DNA of 9,097 bases, taken from the NCBI GenBank assembly GCA_015489555.1, contig WFZN01000010.1, positions 1-9,097 of the forward strand, in the 5' to 3' direction. Each line of letters opens with the position of its first letter. Within the stretch, counting starts at the first letter, position 1. The notes under the pieces are model-generated. The model saw only the letters and a list, made by a program, of their open reading frames with translations. It made no database searches and had not been told where the DNA came from. The DNA is from Candidatus Dojkabacteria bacterium. GTDB lineage: Bacteria > Patescibacteriota > Dojkabacteria > GCA-002793355. Shown in pieces: positions 6,841-9,097 of this stretch. Position numbers and translations under genes: made by a program.

Positions 6841-7602
6841 ATGCCACATAGCATCGACCGTGGGGTACCAAAACCATTACCAAAAGAATATATTTCACTA
6901 ACATTAGGCTACCTTTGGCGTGGTTTTGAAACTTTAAGTGACTGGGGGTACTCGCTAGAGCTCTTTCCCGATAGTAAAGCAATATTACTTGAAGGGCAAC
7001 GCTTCGCCATAGTTCAAACTACCATCTTTGTTGGAGCTGCACCTTTACTAGACTTATCTAATTTCTTACCCGAAAAAGGCCCATCACTTGCTATAGTTAT
7101 AGATCCAGATGCAGAAAGAATAAGTCACGGGATACTTTTAGCTCTTGCAAGAGGCAACATAGCTGATGCCGTAGAAATAGCTACTAATGGACACCAACAA
7201 TATCTTGATCCATCAGAAAGCACTTATTTAAAATTACAACAAGCTTACTTGCGTTTAAAAAACCAACTTAACAAAGGGCATTTTGTTCATCTTTTACCCT
7301 TTCAAGTAGAAAGCGCTGCCGCAATGTTTAGAAAAGAAACCCCCTTTGCTGATAGAGTAGTGTGTTTGTTCCCCTCTATTACTCTTCCTATGCCGTCATT
7401 ATTTGAATTAACAAGAAGAGTATTAAGACCTGGAGGAGAATTGATCTTACAAACTGACTCAGAGGATATATTTTCAATAGCCGTAGAGACAGCCCCCACT
7501 CAAGGATTTTGGCAACAACCTTTTACTCCACAAAGATTTGTATCTTTATACAGTATTGCGGGGAGTAATAAAAGAGTATATACGCTTAGTTTTAAAAGGT
7601 GA
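6841..7602 (+). CDS. methyltransferase-like protein lacking a clear SAM motif I
   Basis: A 253-aa protein. Its second half resembles the end of a class I methyltransferase: FADRVVCLFPSITLPMPSLF (169-188; compare FDxVxxxxP), then ELTRRVLRPGGELILQTD (189-206), then a segment with SEDIFSIAVETAP. The first half has no GxGxG motif I and no obvious acidic motif II; the closest is VGAAPLLDLSNFLP (64-77) followed by LAIVIDPDAERIS (83-95), which may be the equivalent strands. It may be a diverged enzyme, a pseudoenzyme partner of the preceding methyltransferase, or a Rossmann protein of other function. ATG 6799 is possible but overlaps the previous gene by 34 nt and precedes the TATAAT box, so I use 6841. 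It runs convergent with the small minus-strand gene, 33 bp away. Confidence 0.7.
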   Translation: MPHSIDRGVPKPLPKEYISLTLGYLWRGFETLSDWGYSLELFPDSKAILLEGQRFAIVQTTIFVGAAPLLDLSNFLPEKGPSLAIVIDPDAERISHGILLALARGNIADAVEIATNGHQQYLDPSESTYLKLQQAYLRLKNQLNKGHFVHLLPFQVESAAAMFRKETPFADRVVCLFPSITLPMPSLFELTRRVLRPGGELILQTDSEDIFSIAVETAPTQGFWQQPFTPQRFVSLYSIAGSNKRVYTLSFKR

Positions 7603-7607
7603 AGTAA

Positions 7608-7640
7608 TAGTTAAGAATAACTAATAAGTAGCAACCTACT
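7608..7640. terminator. two short hairpins between convergent genes
   Basis: TAGTTA/TAACTA (7608-7613, 7618-7623, loop AGAA) and AGTAG/CTACT (7627-7631, 7636-7640, loop CAAC) lie between the + gene ending at 7602 and the - gene ending at 7636. The stems are short and AT-rich with no strong T-tract, so termination is only suggested by position. Confidence 0.25.
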
Positions 7641-7893
7641 CTTTCCCACTTGTACCATCTTCACTGAGATCTGGTATACCTGATGTAAATAGCCCCGCAC
7701 ATTGAAGGTGTACTTCGACTTCAACTCCAGGCCCCTCTCCCTCAGACCCTACCAACAAAACTCTTGTGGCTTGCTCCCCTGGTTTAAAAGGAACACCACA
7801 TTGATTACAGCCTGGCTCAGTAGGGGTTACTTCTTCTGTTACTCTCCCAATTTTAGGCTCTCCCCCGATTCTGTTGGGCAGCATAAAAAACAT
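7636..7893 (-). CDS. small protein with a CxxC...HxxC zinc-binding motif
   Basis: An 85-aa acidic protein. Cys29 and Cys32 (GCNQCGVPFKPGEQ) and His62 and Cys65 (VHLQCAG) form a CxxC-x29-HxxC set, like one zinc finger of the LIM/treble-clef style, where 'CxxCGxxFxxGE...VHxxC' is a common layout. Between them, SEGEGPGVEVEV is probably a loop plus strand. The tail (DLSEDGTSGKE) is polar. No enzyme domain is present, so it may be a structural or adaptor protein; the function is unknown. The start is uncertain. ATG 7893 follows a -10-like TAAACT by 7 nt on the minus strand; ATG 7884 and GTG 7929 are alternatives. It is the only probable intact minus-strand gene in the window. The overlapping + strand frame at 7702-7902 is not protein-like. 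Confidence 0.55.
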   Translation of the reverse strand: MFFMLPNRIGGEPKIGRVTEEVTPTEPGCNQCGVPFKPGEQATRVLLVGSEGEGPGVEVEVHLQCAGLFTSGIPDLSEDGTSGKE

Positions 7894-7929
7894 AGTAATT
7901 AGTTTAGTTATGTGTATGAATTTTAACAC

Positions 7930-7948
7930 AAGTTAAATTAAGTTAAAT
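7930..7948. repeat. tandem AAGTTAAAT direct repeat
   Basis: AAGTTAAAT occurs at 7930-7938 and 7940-7948, a 10-bp period upstream of the minus-strand zinc protein gene. One helical turn of spacing is what a dimeric regulator site would show, but an AT-rich coincidence is just as likely. Confidence 0.3.
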
Positions 7949-8064
7949 ACATCAACGTTTAAGAAAACGGAGCGTAACTTATAAGCTTTCTTCATACCTG
8001 TGCCACGTACTATTACTTAGGAACAAGCTTACCTATTATCCATAAATTCTTCAAAATTTTACAA

Positions 8065-8094
8065 TGTTATAATTGCGTAATGCCTATTCTGTAA
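8065..8094 (+). promoter_or_regulatory. orphan extended -10 promoter with 4-codon leaderless ORF
   Basis: TGTTATAAT (8065-8073) is a perfect extended -10 (TGn plus TATAAT). An ATG follows at 8080, 6 nt after the box, but its frame stops after four codons (Met-Pro-Ile-Leu, TAA at 8092-8094). A second ATG at 8094 opens only a short frame running antisense into the methyltransferase remnant. The arrangement closely mirrors the promoter and first codons of the nuclease/helicase gene at 8403, so it may be a relic copy. The rest of 7965-8150 shows no other feature I can support. Confidence 0.35.
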
Positions 8095-8150
8095 TGACGG
8101 ACGAAGCAACACGCCGAATCCCTAGCACCCTTTTAACTACCAACCCTATC

Positions 8151-8369
8151 TCACACCTTTTTAGCAAGAATTACTGCCCGCTTTATAGAGCCTACAACTT
8201 TATACCAGTCATCTTCTAAAGGCAGGTATTCAACTGCCACAATTTCCTTGAATCCGACTCTTTTTAACTCTCGTAAAATGTCCTTCTTCCTATGTGAATA
8301 TTGGTCGTCTCCCCTTGCTTTAGGATGAAATAACATCATTAAAACAAAAGCTTTTCCATACTCTAACAC
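8151..8369 (-). pseudogene. C-terminal remnant of a SAM methyltransferase
   Basis: The 72-aa minus-strand frame reads like the last third of a class I methyltransferase. VLEYGKAFVLMM (like RVLKPGGxFxLxx) is followed by HRKKDILRELKRVGFKEIVAVEYLPL (like the 'xxLLxxxGFxxVxxxxy' end) and closes with KRAVILAKKV. There is no SAM motif I. The frame is closed by a stop at 8391-8393, so the N-terminal two thirds are missing exactly where the promoter of the right-hand gene begins. I interpret it as a gene cut off by insertion or deletion. A free-standing short protein from GTG 8369 is possible but unlikely. Confidence 0.5.
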
Positions 8370-8388
8370 GCACGTAAGGCCGAATAAC

Positions 8389-8397
8389 TGCTATAAT
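8389..8397 (+). promoter_or_regulatory. extended -10 promoter of the PLD-domain gene
   Basis: TGCTATAAT combines a perfect TATAAT (8392-8397) with the TGn extension, which explains the lack of a -35 box. It ends 5 nt before ATG 8403, with no Shine-Dalgarno, so the transcript should start at or within a base or two of the AUG. Confidence 0.6.
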
Positions 8398-8402
8398 CCC
8401 CT

Positions 8403-9097
8403 ATGCCTATAATCTTTGGAGATGGTAATATCCAGGCTACTTTAAAAGATAATAACTCTTCACCATTTTACGCTAATCTGAATAAAATTTTTCAAAATCT
8501 TTCTGATTTTTCGCACCTTGATATGTTAGTAGGATTTTTCTATTTTTCAGGATTTATTGTAACACACGAAAGTCTAAAAGATCTTAAAGTTCGCATTTTA
8601 ATAGGTCTTAATACAGATTTTATAGCTAGTAAACTAGTAGTATACAAAGATACACTCGATGGCTATAACACCCCTGAGAAGATTCAGTCTACTTTAATCT
8701 CAAAAATTAAACAAGCATTTGAGAAAGATACTAAGCTTGATACTCAACAGGCTGCTAAAGCTTTGGAAATCTTTATAGAAAAACTTAAAAACGGAACCCT
8801 GGAAATTCGTAAAACCCAAGACCCCAATCACGCAAAATTATATATATTAACCCGTAGAAACCCCAATCATCTTAATCCTAATATTGTAATTACTGGCTCA
8901 AGTAACTTTACTTACTCAGGTTTGGGTGGTCAAAACGAAATAAATGTGATAGACACTGAACCTACCACATACAAACAAGCTAAAGAATACTTTGAAAGAT
9001 TATGGAAAACTGCTATACCTGTATTAAACCAAGAAAACATAAACGAACTTGAACCCACTTTAAAAAGATTACTGTGGCCTATTGCAGAGTATACTCC
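8403..9097 (+). CDS. phospholipase D-like nuclease protein, N-terminus of probable SNF2-type helicase (partial)
   Basis: The reading frame stays open for 231 codons to the window edge, so the gene is truncated at its 3' end by the window. The N-terminus LDMLVGFFYFSGF (39-51) then KVRILIGLN (62-70) is the typical opening of the PLD-like domain fused to SNF2-family helicases. The HKD-type half-motif is HAKLYIL (143-149) and GSSNFTYSGL (165-174), carrying the catalytic His143, Lys145 and Ser/Asn residues. After it, NEINVI and FERLWKTA (198-205) match the usual end of this domain. Full-length relatives continue into a DEAD/SNF2 helicase of about 1000 aa and often sit in restriction or other phage-defence loci. 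The nuclease domain is directly visible; the helicase part is inferred. The start is fixed by the extended -10 box 5 nt upstream. Confidence 0.85.
   Translation, partial: MPIIFGDGNIQATLKDNNSSPFYANLNKIFQNLSDFSHLDMLVGFFYFSGFIVTHESLKDLKVRILIGLNTDFIASKLVVYKDTLDGYNTPEKIQSTLISKIKQAFEKDTKLDTQQAAKALEIFIEKLKNGTLEIRKTQDPNHAKLYILTRRNPNHLNPNIVITGSSNFTYSGLGGQNEINVIDTEPTTYKQAKEYFERLWKTAIPVLNQENINELEPTLKRLLWPIAEYT

Noticed and set aside
7702..7902. 66-aa + strand ORF
   Set aside because: It is antisense to the zinc-motif protein, has no start signal and a non-protein-like composition.
1..9097. CRISPR array, tRNA, rRNA, IS element or recoded UGA
   Set aside because: No spaced direct repeats, no cloverleaf-like or rRNA-like stretch and no transposase frame were seen; TGA behaves as a normal stop.

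Overview
Organism. This is AT-rich bacterial DNA using the standard code: TGA is a true stop in several genes and Trp is read from TGG. Genes are short to medium, mostly on the + strand and closely spaced. Most starts have no Shine-Dalgarno; instead a -10-like hexamer sits 5-8 nt before the ATG, which implies leaderless mRNAs. Low GC, broken biosynthetic genes and many unrelated methyltransferase-like genes fit an accessory region of a small-genome uncultured lineage such as a Patescibacteria/CPR member. That placement is inference with low confidence; nothing here is a phylogenetic marker.

Layout. (1) 7-822: class I SAM methyltransferase. (2) 841-2909: an S66 serine peptidase of the MccF/LD-carboxypeptidase family, overlapped by four bases (ATGA) by a class II synthetase-like protein related to HisRS/HisZ whose motif 3 Arg and histidine-binding signature are gone. 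(3) 2910-3217: a decayed C-terminal fragment of prephenate dehydratase. (4) 3218-4150: a methyltransferase resembling sterol C24/tocopherol-type enzymes. (5) 4238-6049: a 603-aa protein I cannot identify, with a possible split Nudix-like N-terminus. (6) 6209-7602: a methyltransferase followed by a protein that keeps only the C-terminal half of a methyltransferase fold; the promoter of the second is embedded in the stop codon of the first. (7) 7603-8402: a minus-strand small zinc-binding protein, a minus-strand methyltransferase remnant, and an orphan extended -10 promoter. (8) 8403 to the window end: the N-terminus of a phospholipase D-like nuclease protein of the kind usually fused to a SNF2-type helicase.

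How the genes may work together. The strongest functional link is the coupled S66 peptidase/HisRS-like pair. MccF peptidases cleave aminoacyl- or peptidyl-nucleotides related to microcin C, and synthetase paralogs act as resistance copies or amino-acid/nucleotide-handling enzymes. Surrounded by several small-molecule-type methyltransferases, the pair could belong to synthesis of, or immunity to, an aminoacyl-nucleotide-like compound. This is a hypothesis. The right end (remnants, then a probable defence helicase) looks like a recombination-prone boundary.
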